Shown piece by piece: positions 8,113 through 15,806 of a stretch of 64,000 bases of DNA. The DNA comes from Planktothricoides raciborskii GIHE-MW2 (GTDB taxonomy: Bacteria > Cyanobacteriota > Cyanobacteriia > Cyanobacteriales > Laspinemataceae): positions 4,575,001 through 4,639,000 of the forward strand of contig NZ_CP159837.1 of assembly GCF_040564635.1 (NCBI RefSeq). The letters are read 5' to 3'. The notes below the pieces were generated by a model. That model did not search any database. It saw only the letters and a program-made list of their open reading frames with translations, and was not told the DNA's origin. Position numbers and translations under genes: made by a program. Numbering within the stretch: position 1 is the stretch's first letter; the number at the start of each line of letters is the position of its first letter.

Positions 8113-9057
8113 ATGACTCAAGCAGTTTTAATATTACCAGATAGAGACACATTAACCGGAGGGGCAACCACAACAAAAGAGACAGCCCCAGTATCTTCCC
8201 CTGTGACAACCCCAACTCCAACCCCAACCCCAACCCCAGCACCACCGCCTCCACCACCCCCACCAATTTACAAAAATTTAACCGAACAAAATGATAATTA
8301 TTCACTAACTATTGGTGAATTATCAGCATTTCCCGAAGGGTTACGGGGACTCGCGGGCAATGATTTAATCACTGGTTCTTCAGGCAATGAACAAATCAAC
8401 GGCAATGCCGGAGATGATACTTTATTTGGGGGTAATGGTGACGATATTTTATTAGGCGGAAGAGATAATGATGTCCTATTTGGCGAAAATGGCAACGATA
8501 TTCTCAATGGCAACTTAGGTAACGATTTAGTGGTCGGTGGGGAAGACAATGATATTATTCGTGGTGGTCAAGGGGAGGATATTTTAATTGGTTCAGCGGG
8601 AAATGATACCTTAATTGGTGATATGAATCAGGATTTTCTCTTTGGAGGAGAAGGTCAGGATCTTTATGTGCTGAGAACCGATGCCCCAGCCTTTGACCCG
8701 AACCAAGCAGATTTGATTTTTGGCTTTAATTCATCGGAGGATAGTATTGGTTTGACCAATGGTCTGACTGCGAGTAATATTACTTTAGAAGTATTCACCA
8801 TTGACCTAACCACTCAATTAAGTATTTTTAAGTTATTCCCAGACCAAACATCCGCCGTGAGTGGTTTTTCCCCGGACTTAATTGCCCCAAATGATACCAC
8901 TATTGTGAATGCCAAAGTTGACGGGGTACTAATTAGAAATAATCAACCGGGTTCGGAGTTTTTTGGCACCGCTTTGGGCATTGTCGTCGGTGTGACTCCC
9001 GCTGAACTTATTTCCCGGTTTGTGACAGTTGCCGATGATTTATTAGCCCTAGGTTAA
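8113..9057 (+). CDS. RTX calcium-binding repeat protein (copy 2)
   Basis: A 314-residue paralogue of the preceding gene, 118 bp downstream. The N terminus carries a Thr-Pro linker (TPTPTPTPAPPPPPPPP) in place of the Ser/Thr-rich region. The central nonapeptides (GNAGDDTLFG, GGNGDDILLG, GENGNDILNG) form a predicted calcium-binding beta-roll, and the C terminus shares the GVLIRNNQ... LGIVVGVTPAEL pattern with copy 1. Likely extracellular or cell-surface; function unknown. The pair probably arose by tandem duplication followed by replacement of the linker. Confidence 0.85.
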   Translation: MTQAVLILPDRDTLTGGATTTKETAPVSSPVTTPTPTPTPTPAPPPPPPPPIYKNLTEQNDNYSLTIGELSAFPEGLRGLAGNDLITGSSGNEQINGNAGDDTLFGGNGDDILLGGRDNDVLFGENGNDILNGNLGNDLVVGGEDNDIIRGGQGEDILIGSAGNDTLIGDMNQDFLFGGEGQDLYVLRTDAPAFDPNQADLIFGFNSSEDSIGLTNGLTASNITLEVFTIDLTTQLSIFKLFPDQTSAVSGFSPDLIAPNDTTIVNAKVDGVLIRNNQPGSEFFGTALGIVVGVTPAELISRFVTVADDLLALG

Positions 9058-9070
9058 ACCAGCCAGGGCA

Positions 9071-9115
9071 AGAAACCGGGTTTCTGGCATAACCTCTGCC
9101 AGAAACCCGGTTTCT
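9071..9115. repeat. Inverted pair of GAAACC...GGTTTC repeats forming a 19-bp stem
   Basis: AGAAACCGGGTTTCTGGCA and its exact complement face each other across a 7-bp loop, directly downstream of RTX copy 2. The pair could act as a terminator hairpin. Each arm is itself a copy of the dispersed palindrome described at 10.8-11.2 kb and 40.7-43.1 kb. Confidence 0.85.
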
Positions 9116-9163
9116 CAGATGCTAAACTATCTGCCATAACCTTGCTGCCTGGGGTAACAAACT

Positions 9164-9343
9164 ATGGACTATCTCCCACTGGTAAGACTAAATCAAGGAC
9201 TGCTAACCGGAACCGCCCTCCTAGGCTTAGGTGCCATTGTCGCTGGAGGGTATCTCTATAATATTAGTTGTAGCATGAGGTACACCGTGGGGGACAGAGA
9301 TTTCTCGCTCGTGGATCGGGGAATGTGTCAATTGAAGGAATAA
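9164..9343 (+). CDS. Possible small membrane protein (59 residues)
   Basis: An ATG-to-TAA frame encoding MDYLPLVRLNQGLLTGTALL, then a glycine-rich hydrophobic stretch (GLGAIVAGGYLYN) that could span the membrane. There is no clear ribosome-binding site, and the 3' half looks like random translation into repeat DNA. It may be the surviving 5' end of a longer gene whose 3' part was lost. Low confidence. Confidence 0.3.
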   Translation: MDYLPLVRLNQGLLTGTALLGLGAIVAGGYLYNISCSMRYTVGDRDFSLVDRGMCQLKE

Positions 9344-9612
9344 AAGCGCGATCGCTTTTCTACTAAATAAAATAGCGATTCCCTCCGGTACGCTGTGCGA
9401 TTCGCTTTGATCGATCCGCTTTGCGGAATCGCCTCTCGACAAAGAAACGAGCACACAGAAACCGGGTTTCTTTTTGTGCTGCCTAGGGGCGAATGGCCAT
9501 TCGCCCCTACATATTCACCAAAGAAAACCGGTTTCTTTATGCAGGAATAAAATAGCGATCGCGTGAATGGAAAATAAAAGAGCGATCGCTTTTCTGAAAT
9601 TAAACCGTATTT
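9344..9612. repeat. Dispersed repeat block
   Basis: Contains HIP1 octamers, a 'GCGATTCCCTCCGG...' type element (9375-9440, related to 10862-10900), one GAAACC repeat near 9459 and a perfect 26-bp palindrome at 9484-9509 (TAGGGGCGAATGG and its complement). No gene seen. Confidence 0.75.
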
Positions 9613-10031
9613 TTAATTAAGTGATGATGGGAAAATTTGAAATCCAGCTTGAATAAAATGATGATCTAAGGTTAAAGCTGTAATAATCCCTCGTTCTTCC
9701 ATAACGATAAATGATAAACAATCAGTGAGGGAATAAGACTTGTCTTGATATTTTTGAAAATATTGCCAGCCCTGATTAAATAAAGTTCTATTAATCTCTA
9801 CTAACTCTATATCGGGACTTGAAAAGAGGCGATTACCAACTTCAATTTATGATGAAGGTTTCGAATATTAAAAAAAGTGACAACTTCATCATAAATGTAT
9901 TTTCTAGTTACTAAAACAGGTTTTGATTGTGCTAAAATAGCCCAATTTTGTAATACTTGTTTATCAGCCGCTTCATTTTTAATTTCCAGAGCCAAAATAT
10001 AGCTGGTATCCACAAAATAAATGTTTTTCAT
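9613..10031 (-). pseudogene. VapC-like PIN-domain toxin, single-base frameshift
   Basis: From ATG 10031 the protein begins MKNIYFVDTSYILALE with the PIN metal ligand D8 and a second acid in YDEVV, then stops early at 9807. In the next frame the expected continuation is intact: EVGNRLFSSPDIELVEI, then SLTDCLSF and LDHHF with the remaining PIN acidic residues, ending with TAA at 9613. Adding one A in the A run at about 9843-9848 restores a 139-residue protein, the normal VapC length. PIN toxins are Mg2+-dependent RNases. The start overlaps the antitoxin stop by 4 bp (ATGA). The toxin is probably dead unless the frameshift is a sequencing error or is bypassed. Confidence 0.85.
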
Positions 10032-10237
10032 TGGTTATACAGATAGCGATCGTGGTTGATGGCGGCATCTTTTACATCACATTCCACAGGATTTGAACCT
10101 AAATCCCAAATAGAAGATGGTTTTTTGATGACCGTAATAATAATTTTTCCTTGTTCTTGGGTAAGTTCAAATTCTTGACTGTCTCCTAATATGTCTTTAG
10201 GAATTAATAAGCCCTGTTCTGTTGCTGTTAATTTCAT
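10028..10237 (-). CDS. VapB-type antitoxin, AbrB-like
   Basis: A 69-residue protein starting MKLTATEQGLLIPKDILGD. The short N-terminal beta-rich segment followed by 'EFELTQEQGKIIITVI' matches SpoVT/AbrB swapped-hairpin antitoxins, which bind DNA as dimers. The acidic C-terminal tail (DLGSNPVECDVKDAAIN) would wrap around the toxin. It overlaps the PIN toxin start by 4 bp, the usual antitoxin-first order. The antitoxin frame is intact although the toxin is frameshifted. Confidence 0.78.
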   Translation of the reverse strand: MKLTATEQGLLIPKDILGDSQEFELTQEQGKIIITVIKKPSSIWDLGSNPVECDVKDAAINHDRYLYNQ

Positions 10238-10574
10238 TAATCATTACCTCGACTGATTTAAGCTATTCGATTATAATCCATTTTGGTGCGATCGGCTACC
10301 TACCCTTACTTGCTATGTTCGCGATCGCTTTTCTGGAAATAAAATAGCGATTCTCTCGCAGGAACGCTGCGCGATCGCTTCTTGCCACAGAAACCAGGGA
10401 GACAGAAACCGGGTTTCTATAGAAAATCTCTGTAATCCCACCAAAATTGTCATAGAAACCCGGTTTCTTTTTCGGGGCAAAGAGGCGATCGCTGCAACGA
10501 TTAAAGATGAAAATTATGTATAATCGATGGTTAAGCTTAAATATAAGTGTCGATGACAGGAGATAATAAATACC
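10238..10574. repeat. Repeat-rich intergenic region
   Basis: HIP1 octamers, a 'GCGATTCTCTCGCAGG' element copy near 10347 and two GAAACC/GGTTTC palindromes (about 10406 and 10451). It serves as upstream region for the antitoxin (left) and the 85-residue gene (right). No further gene seen. Confidence 0.65.
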
Positions 10575-10832
10575 ATGTTATCCCTCGCACAAAACCTCGT
10601 CGCCAAAAGCGATGATTGGGAATTTATCGAGTTATGGGTAGATCCGATTATTTTTCCACCTCGGATTTTGATGTTAGTCGGCGGCAAACAAGGAAATTGT
10701 TGTATTTATGATGCAACTGCTAACTACAAGCCTTTGTTTGAGAGCGCTATTTATGATGAAGCACACTCGTGGCTAATTGAAGATGACTACGAGCGCGTGG
10801 ATGGTCGTCTTTTATCTGGAGAAATTTTTTAA
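10575..10832 (+). CDS. Small conserved-looking cytosolic protein, unknown function
   Basis: An 85-residue acidic protein with a good ribosome-binding site (CAGGAGA) upstream of ATG. There is no membrane segment. The segment 'WEFIELWVDPIIFPPRILMLVGGKQGNCCIYDATANYKPLFES' looks like a folded alpha/beta domain, not random sequence. It ends just before a dense repeat cluster. I do not recognise the family. Its position next to the TA pair and helicase places it in an accessory region. Confidence 0.6.
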   Translation: MLSLAQNLVAKSDDWEFIELWVDPIIFPPRILMLVGGKQGNCCIYDATANYKPLFESAIYDEAHSWLIEDDYERVDGRLLSGEIF

Positions 10833-11232
10833 TTTAAGATCGCCCCAATGGAAAATAAAATAGCGATTCCCTCCGGGACGCTGCGCGAACGCCTCTTGCC
10901 ACAGAAACGGGCACACAGAAACCGGGTTTCTTTTTGTGCTGTCACAGTTAACTGTTATTTCCGCAACAGAAACCCGGTTTCTTTTTCGGGGCAAAGAAAC
11001 GGGTACACAGAAACCGGGTTTCTTTTTGTGCTGTCACAGTTAACTGTTATTTCCACCACAGAAACCCGGTTTCTTTTTCGGGGCAAAGAAACGGGTACAC
11101 AGAAACCGGGTTTTTTTTGTGCTGCCACAGTTAACTGTTATTTTCACAACAGAAACCCGGTTTCTTTGATGCAGGAATAAAAAAACCGGTTTTCTAGCAA
11201 ATAAGAAAGCGATCACCTTTTCACTAAACAAA
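10833..11232. repeat. Cluster of GAAACCCGGTTTC palindromes with internal ~90-bp tandem units
   Basis: At least six palindromes with the core AAACC(C)GGTTT occur. Several belong to units of about 90 bp made of AAAGAAACGGG(T/C)ACACAG + palindrome + TTTTTGTGCTG(T/C)CACAGTTA + ACTGTTATTTCC + palindrome, repeated near 10904, 10994 and 11085. GTTAACTGTTAT is conserved in each. Open frames through this area only translate the repeat and are not called genes. Confidence 0.85.
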
Positions 11233-12480
11233 TTAAGCGGATTGCCTCATATCTATATCGAAAGATAAAACATCTGGGGAGGCTAGAATTTTTTCAATCT
11301 GCTTGACTACTGGAGTTTCATTATCATATAACATAATCATATGATCTCTTGCCCGTGTCATTGCTGTATATAACCCAGCTTTTTCTTTGAAATCTTCATC
11401 GGGGTCTGGTAAATCTTTTACCTTATCTATCCCGGCAATGATCACTGCATCAAATTCAACTCCTTTAAGAGCATTCCAGGAATCAATGATGACAAATGGT
11501 CTATCTACAACGTTACTATTTCGTTCTATTGAACGCATTGGTGCATGATGATCGATATTTAGATCCCACAAACAATCACTAATGTTTTTCTTAAAACTTT
11601 TATCCTCATTGGGATGTAGCAAAACGCCAACTGAAGATTCTGGATGGCTATTTAATGCCAACTTAATTTGATTAGCGATAATACTTGCAGATAGATCACC
11701 TTTAACCAGTATTGGTTTAATCGAAGAACTGCGGGCAGTTTTTTTTACAGGTTCGACTATGTGACCAATGTTTCCTCCCGCCTCAGCCCGCTTGGAAATT
11801 TTCATCTTAGCATTAGCCAAATAAGGTAAAATAAATTGCCAAGCTAATTCCAATATTTCCGGGGTGTTTCGATAGTTAAGATCAAATATTTGAGAACGAC
11901 CACCAGGAATTGTAAACCCAAGAGATTTCCATGTCCAACGGTCTTTAAGCCGATGAGGTTGCCCATAAACTGATTGAGTGTTATCATAAACAAAAAAAAT
12001 AGAATTTGTGTCTGGATTGACTGCTGGTAGCATTGCTTGGAACCATTCGTCGTAAAAGTCCTGCGCTTCGTCAATTAAAATTGCTTGATAGCGATGTTTT
12101 GAGTTTTCTTCGACTAAGTTGATAATTTTTTGTCGGGAATCCGGATGATCGTCCCATTTATAATCATATCCAATTCGATATGCCCAACTGTGGAAGGTTT
12201 TACAGGTTATATCTAAGTTTAACCTTTTTTCTCTTAGTTTTGAGTCAATCCAACCGTTCATAAAGCGGTTATAGCACAGCACTAAAATATTATCATAGCC
12301 ATCATCAATGAGTTTTTCAACTCGATTTCTCAAGACAAGTGACTTTCCAGAACCGGCTACACCTCGAACTAAAGCATGGCCTTCAAGAGAAAAGTTTTTA
12401 GCTTTGCTTTGTTGTTGATCTAAAGCCTCACGGTTCAAGCGTTGATTGAGCGACCGATCAAAGTTAATCCACTGTTCCAT
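11233..12480 (-). CDS. SF1 (UvrD/Rep-like) DNA helicase, compact form
   Basis: A 415-residue protein with the superfamily 1 motif set: Walker A GVAGSGKS, motif II DEAQD, a Q-rich motif near DNTQSVYGQ, YRNTPEILELA, LKGVEFDAVII and motif VI LYTAMTRARDH. It should be an ATP-dependent 3'-5' helicase or translocase. At 415 residues it is much shorter than UvrD (about 700), and no nuclease or NERD domain is visible, as in UvrD-like helicases of accessory regions. It is divergently transcribed from the STAND NTPase gene, sharing a 414-bp region with tandem decamers. Its substrate is unknown. Confidence 0.85.
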   Translation of the reverse strand: MEQWINFDRSLNQRLNREALDQQQSKAKNFSLEGHALVRGVAGSGKSLVLRNRVEKLIDDGYDNILVLCYNRFMNGWIDSKLREKRLNLDITCKTFHSWAYRIGYDYKWDDHPDSRQKIINLVEENSKHRYQAILIDEAQDFYDEWFQAMLPAVNPDTNSIFFVYDNTQSVYGQPHRLKDRWTWKSLGFTIPGGRSQIFDLNYRNTPEILELAWQFILPYLANAKMKISKRAEAGGNIGHIVEPVKKTARSSSIKPILVKGDLSASIIANQIKLALNSHPESSVGVLLHPNEDKSFKKNISDCLWDLNIDHHAPMRSIERNSNVVDRPFVIIDSWNALKGVEFDAVIIAGIDKVKDLPDPDEDFKEKAGLYTAMTRARDHMIMLYDNETPVVKQIEKILASPDVLSFDIDMRQSA

Positions 12481-12688
12481 AGTGATAATACGGCCTGCCG
12501 CATTAATAATTATATTTTTCTAAGGTGATAGGGCTTTTCATATAATTTGGATGAATTTTATTTATGAAAATTCCTATAAAATATCAGCTAAATTCATACC
12601 TTATTATTAAATATTTCTGCTGATTAATAAAGTAATAAAAAGTCTATTCTGGTATAGACTTTAACCGACCTTCCTAAACCATGATTGG

Positions 12689-12864
12689 TTGCAAAAAGTA
12701 TATTTAAGTAGCAAAAAGTTGCAATAGGTAGCAAAAATCCGTAAAAATAACTAGAATATGCTTCGATCGCCTCTTCGGAAGCATCCTCTTTCGCCCCCCG
12801 TTGGTACAAAAAAGTAAAGTTTAGTTGCAAAAGGTAGCAAAAGGGTGCAAAAGGTAGTAAAATT
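12689..12864. promoter_or_regulatory. Two clusters of 10-bp iterons (core GCAAAAGG)
   Basis: Cluster A (12689-12748) reads in exact 10-bp register: TTGCAAAAAG, TATATTTAAG, TAGCAAAAAG, TTGCAATAGG, TAGCAAAAAT, CCGTAAAAAT. Cluster B (12825-12864) reads TTGCAAAAGG, TAGCAAAAGG, GTGCAAAAGG, TAGTAAAATT. The period is close to one helical turn, so all sites face the same side of the DNA. They lie in the divergent promoter region of the helicase and the STAND gene, whose product starts with a helix-turn-helix domain. Binding by that domain is inference. Confidence 0.65.
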
Positions 12865-12894
12865 GCCTAAAAATTACTAAGATATGTATCGCTG

Positions 12895-14286
12895 ATGGAT
12901 GTTAATGAAGTCCTCGCATGGGCTGATAAATTAGTATTTGCCAAAACAGGAGCGCACTTAAATAGTCTGCAACAGGCAATTTTAGCAGGGGCTTGGGATA
13001 GTCAAAAATACAGAGATATCGCCGAGGATTATCACTGTAGCGAACCAAATGTTAAGCGAGTAGCGGCTAGTTTATGGAAATTAATATCCGATGAGTTAGA
13101 CGAAAAAATAGATAAGAAAAACTTCCGCGCTACAATGGAACGTTTTTATATTTCTAAATCTAAGATTCAAAACTTTGTCCAAAGTAATTTTAATCAGGGT
13201 GAAATAAAATTTTGTGGAGAAAGTTGGCACTCTGACAACACAGGAAAATTGCGATCGCCCTCTGCCAATTCCTCCACAAATTCCCCTAGCAAACAACCAG
13301 AACAACGCCACAATTTAACCGAAGCCCCGGACTGGGAGCATCATAACAACCGCCGTGCCGAAATAACCACCCTAAAAAAGTGGATTTTGGACGAAAAAAT
13401 CCGCCTTATTACTATCTTTGGCTTGCCGGGAATGGGCAAAACCACCCTCGCTAGAGAACTGGTAGAACAAATTAAAGATAACTTTGACTATATTCTTTGG
13501 CGCAACTGTAGCGAAACTCTCACCCTAAAATCTTTCCAAACCAATTTAATTGAGTTTTTTTCCCAAAATCAGGAAACGAAATCATCATCCCTCATCGACT
13601 ATTTGCGTTTAAACCGTTGCCTGATTATTCTCGATGACTTCCAAGAACTGTTTGCCCCTGAAAAATTCGCAGGCACTTATCTCCCAGAAGCCGAAAGTTA
13701 TGGGAAATTCCTCAAAGAAATGGCGCGATCGCCTCACAAAAGTTGCTTCCTCATCCTCAGTTGGGAAAAACCCACAGAAATTGCCACCTTAGAAGGAGAA
13801 AACCGCCATTGCCGTAGCTTACAACTGGGAGGTTTGAGAGAAGCAGCAGCAGGAGAAATATTAAGCAACAAAGGGTTAAAGGATGACGATAAATGGGGGG
13901 AACTAATCCAAATTTATAGCGGCAACCCGTCCTGGTTAAATATCGTTGCCGCTACCATTGAAGACTTATTTAACCGCAGCGTCGATCGCTTCTTATCTTA
14001 TCCTACCTTATTTCTCGGCGACTTAGAACCCAGATTACAAGAATATTATCAACGGTTATCGGCATCTGAAAAAATAGTCATCCAATGGTTAGTCAACCAA
14101 GAAGCCGCCGATATTTTCCAGAAACCCGTAGGGGCGAATGGCCATTCGCCCCTACCGGATGCGGATTTTTTGACCGCGATCCAATCTTTGCGGAAACGGG
14201 GTTTAATCGAAAAAGTCAGCGATAATAATGGCGCGTCCCTGTTGACCGTGCAAGGCTTATTTAAACAGTATGTGAAAAATCAGTAG
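12895..14286 (+). CDS. STAND NTPase: N-terminal HTH plus NB-ARC, without sensor repeats
   Basis: A 463-residue protein. Residues 1-95 resemble the helix-turn-helix domain found at the N terminus of many cyanobacterial vWA-MoxR-associated and NB-ARC/WD40 proteins (AGAWDSQKYRDIAEDYHCSEPNVKRV). A flexible linker follows, then an NB-ARC NTPase: P-loop GLPGMGKTTLA near 177-187 and Walker B LIILDDFQELF near 242. A winged-helix-like region ends the protein; the WD40, TPR or LRR sensor seen in full STAND proteins is absent. A perfect palindromic element is inserted in frame at about residues 411-420. It may be a regulator or a defence switch; this is inference. Confidence 0.8.
   Translation: MDVNEVLAWADKLVFAKTGAHLNSLQQAILAGAWDSQKYRDIAEDYHCSEPNVKRVAASLWKLISDELDEKIDKKNFRATMERFYISKSKIQNFVQSNFNQGEIKFCGESWHSDNTGKLRSPSANSSTNSPSKQPEQRHNLTEAPDWEHHNNRRAEITTLKKWILDEKIRLITIFGLPGMGKTTLARELVEQIKDNFDYILWRNCSETLTLKSFQTNLIEFFSQNQETKSSSLIDYLRLNRCLIILDDFQELFAPEKFAGTYLPEAESYGKFLKEMARSPHKSCFLILSWEKPTEIATLEGENRHCRSLQLGGLREAAAGEILSNKGLKDDDKWGELIQIYSGNPSWLNIVAATIEDLFNRSVDRFLSYPTLFLGDLEPRLQEYYQRLSASEKIVIQWLVNQEAADIFQKPVGANGHSPLPDADFLTAIQSLRKRGLIEKVSDNNGASLLTVQGLFKQYVKNQ
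14128..14155. repeat. 28-bp perfect palindrome inside the STAND gene
   Basis: GTAGGGGCGAATGG followed by its exact complement lies within codons for V-G-A-N-G-H-S-P-L-P and keeps the frame open. Identical or near-identical copies are intergenic at 5638-5657, 9484-9509 and 44624-44651, so it is a dispersed element that landed in a coding region. Confidence 0.9.
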
Positions 14287-14298
14287 ATATAGCAATCC

Positions 14299-14465
14299 TA
14301 CAGCGGTTTTCTACTGAGTAAACCACATTAATCGCCAGGGAATGAATTCCCGCCTGTAGGGGTCAACGGCCGTTGACCCCTACAGTCCGTTAAAACCGAC
14401 TTGCGCGACATTAGGCGGGGTGAAATCCCCGCCGGCTGTGGTTTATTAATCTAAAAACCGCTGTA
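14299..14465. mobile_element. MITE-like element with nested palindromes
   Basis: Outer inverted repeats TACAGCGGTTTT and AAAACCGCTGTA bound a 167-bp segment. Inside lies a second inverted pair, TAAACCACA (14319) and TGTGGTTTA (14437), then hairpin pieces (GCCAGGGAATGAATTCC, GGCGGGGTGAAATCCCCGCC) and a perfect 30-bp palindrome at 14355-14384 of the TGTAGGGG...CCCCTACA type. A related element lies at 42680-42853. No open frame is present, so any movement would be non-autonomous. Confidence 0.7.
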
Positions 14466-14486
14466 ATCAACAGAAAAGCGCAGTAA

Positions 14487-14522
14487 AATAACCCCGGCTT
14501 TTCTAAAAAAACCGGGGTTATT
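14487..14522 (-). terminator. Terminator of the pot operon
   Basis: AATAACCCCGG and CCGGGGTTATT form a perfect 11-bp stem around a 14-base loop, 18 bp downstream of the potC stop codon. The stem ends in A/T on both sides, which gives short U-rich tails in either direction. Confidence 0.75.
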
Positions 14523-14539
14523 GCGGATAAAATTCAGGA

Positions 14540-15385
14540 TTATTTAGCGGTTTTTGTTTCTCCCTGAGAACGGAGAAATTCCCCGAAAAAGGCGATAGAT
14601 CCAGAGAAGATAATCAACATCACACTCAAAGCATTAATATCCGGTTTTACCCCGGTACGAATGCGGCCAAATATTTCCATTGGCAAAGTAACAGCGCCAC
14701 TGCCTGCGGTAAAACTGGCGATTAAAAAATCATCCAAACTCAGGACAAATGCCAACAGACAACCGGATACAATTCCGGGCATTAACTGCGGTAATAAAAC
14801 TTGTAGAAAAGCTTGCACTGGGGTGGCGCCTAAATCTAAAGCGGCTTCTTCTAAATGAGGGTCTAAATCCGCTAATCGAGTGGAAACTACTAGGGCAATA
14901 TAAGCGAGACAAAAGACGATATGGGCGGCAATAATTGTCCACAAACTTAGGGTAATTTGGACAGCGGCTAAAAATACCAGGGTAGCCACAGCGATCGCAA
15001 TATCGGGAATAATTAAAGGCAGGTAAGAAATCCCTTTATATAAAGTTTTGCCGAAAAAATTATACCGAGCTAAACCCACAGCCATCAAAGTTCCTAAGAC
15101 CGCCGAAACCGCGATCGCTAACAACCCCACCATCAAACTATTGCGGAGTGCCAGCAAAATTGACTCATCTTGAAATAAATTCAGATACCATTTGAAAGTA
15201 AAGCCACCCCAAGCCGCACTATAGCGAGATTCATTGAAACTATAAAAAGTCAAAACCAAAATAGGCAAATACATAAAAAAGAACATTGCCCCGGCAAACA
15301 TCACCGACCAAGAAATTCGCAATTTTTGCTTACCTTTTAACATATCTACCGGGATGTCCTCCTGTGAAATTTTGGTGTCTATCAT
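14540..15385 (-). CDS. potC: Spermidine/putrescine ABC transporter permease PotC
   Basis: A 281-residue inner-membrane protein with six predicted transmembrane segments and the binding-protein-dependent permease signature EAALDLGATPVQAFLQVLLP, which docks on the ATPase. It is the second permease of the polyamine importer. It is the last gene of a minus-strand operon and is followed by a strong hairpin. It is separated from potB by 421 bp of repeat DNA that probably arrived by insertion into the operon. Confidence 0.9.
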   Translation of the reverse strand: MIDTKISQEDIPVDMLKGKQKLRISWSVMFAGAMFFFMYLPILVLTFYSFNESRYSAAWGGFTFKWYLNLFQDESILLALRNSLMVGLLAIAVSAVLGTLMAVGLARYNFFGKTLYKGISYLPLIIPDIAIAVATLVFLAAVQITLSLWTIIAAHIVFCLAYIALVVSTRLADLDPHLEEAALDLGATPVQAFLQVLLPQLMPGIVSGCLLAFVLSLDDFLIASFTAGSGAVTLPMEIFGRIRTGVKPDINALSVMLIIFSGSIAFFGEFLRSQGETKTAK

Positions 15386-15806
15386 TGAAATCTATTCCAA
15401 TTAATCAATTATTATAGGATTTGTTGTTTGTTGTTTGTTGTTGGGTAGGGATTCTTTGGGTAGGGATTCTTTGGGTAGGGATTCTTTGGTTGGGGAACGG
15501 GGAACAGTTATCAGGGAACGGAGAAAGTCGTAGGGGCTATATGGCCAGAAAGCCCGTACAAAAGTCGTAGGGGCTTTCTGGCCATATAGCCTGACGGATT
15601 ATGCTCCGCAAGGACGCCCGTACAAAAGAAGTATCACTATTCACTATTCACTATTCACTATTCACCACTGTTGCCTGTTGCCTGTTCCCTGTTCCCTGTT
15701 TGTTGTTGGTTGTTCGTTGTTCAACAATCAACAATCAACAATCAACAATCAACAATCAATCAACAATCAACAATCAACAATCAACCAATAAACAAATAAC
15801 AAAGAA
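15386..15806. repeat. Repeat array inserted between potB and potC
   Basis: It holds a GTTTGTT array (15420-15440), a 15-bp tandem repeat of TTTGGGTAGGGATTC (about 15440-15490), a long hairpin at 15535-15591 with 21-bp arms, a CACTATT array (15632-15664) and an AATCAAC array (15722-15785). The hairpin with its right flank to about 15640 is nearly identical to 39060-39165. No gene seen. Confidence 0.85.

Noticed and set aside
10848-11180. Open frame of about 110 codons
   Set aside because: It is a translation of GAAACC/GGTTTC palindromes and their spacers; no start signal and no family similarity.
10833-11232. Repeat clusters as a CRISPR array
   Set aside because: The repeats are short palindromes, in both orientations, with repeated instead of unique spacers and no cas genes nearby.
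12624-12830. 68-codon minus-strand frame upstream of the STAND gene
   Set aside because: It lies across the decamer iterons, which explain the sequence better.
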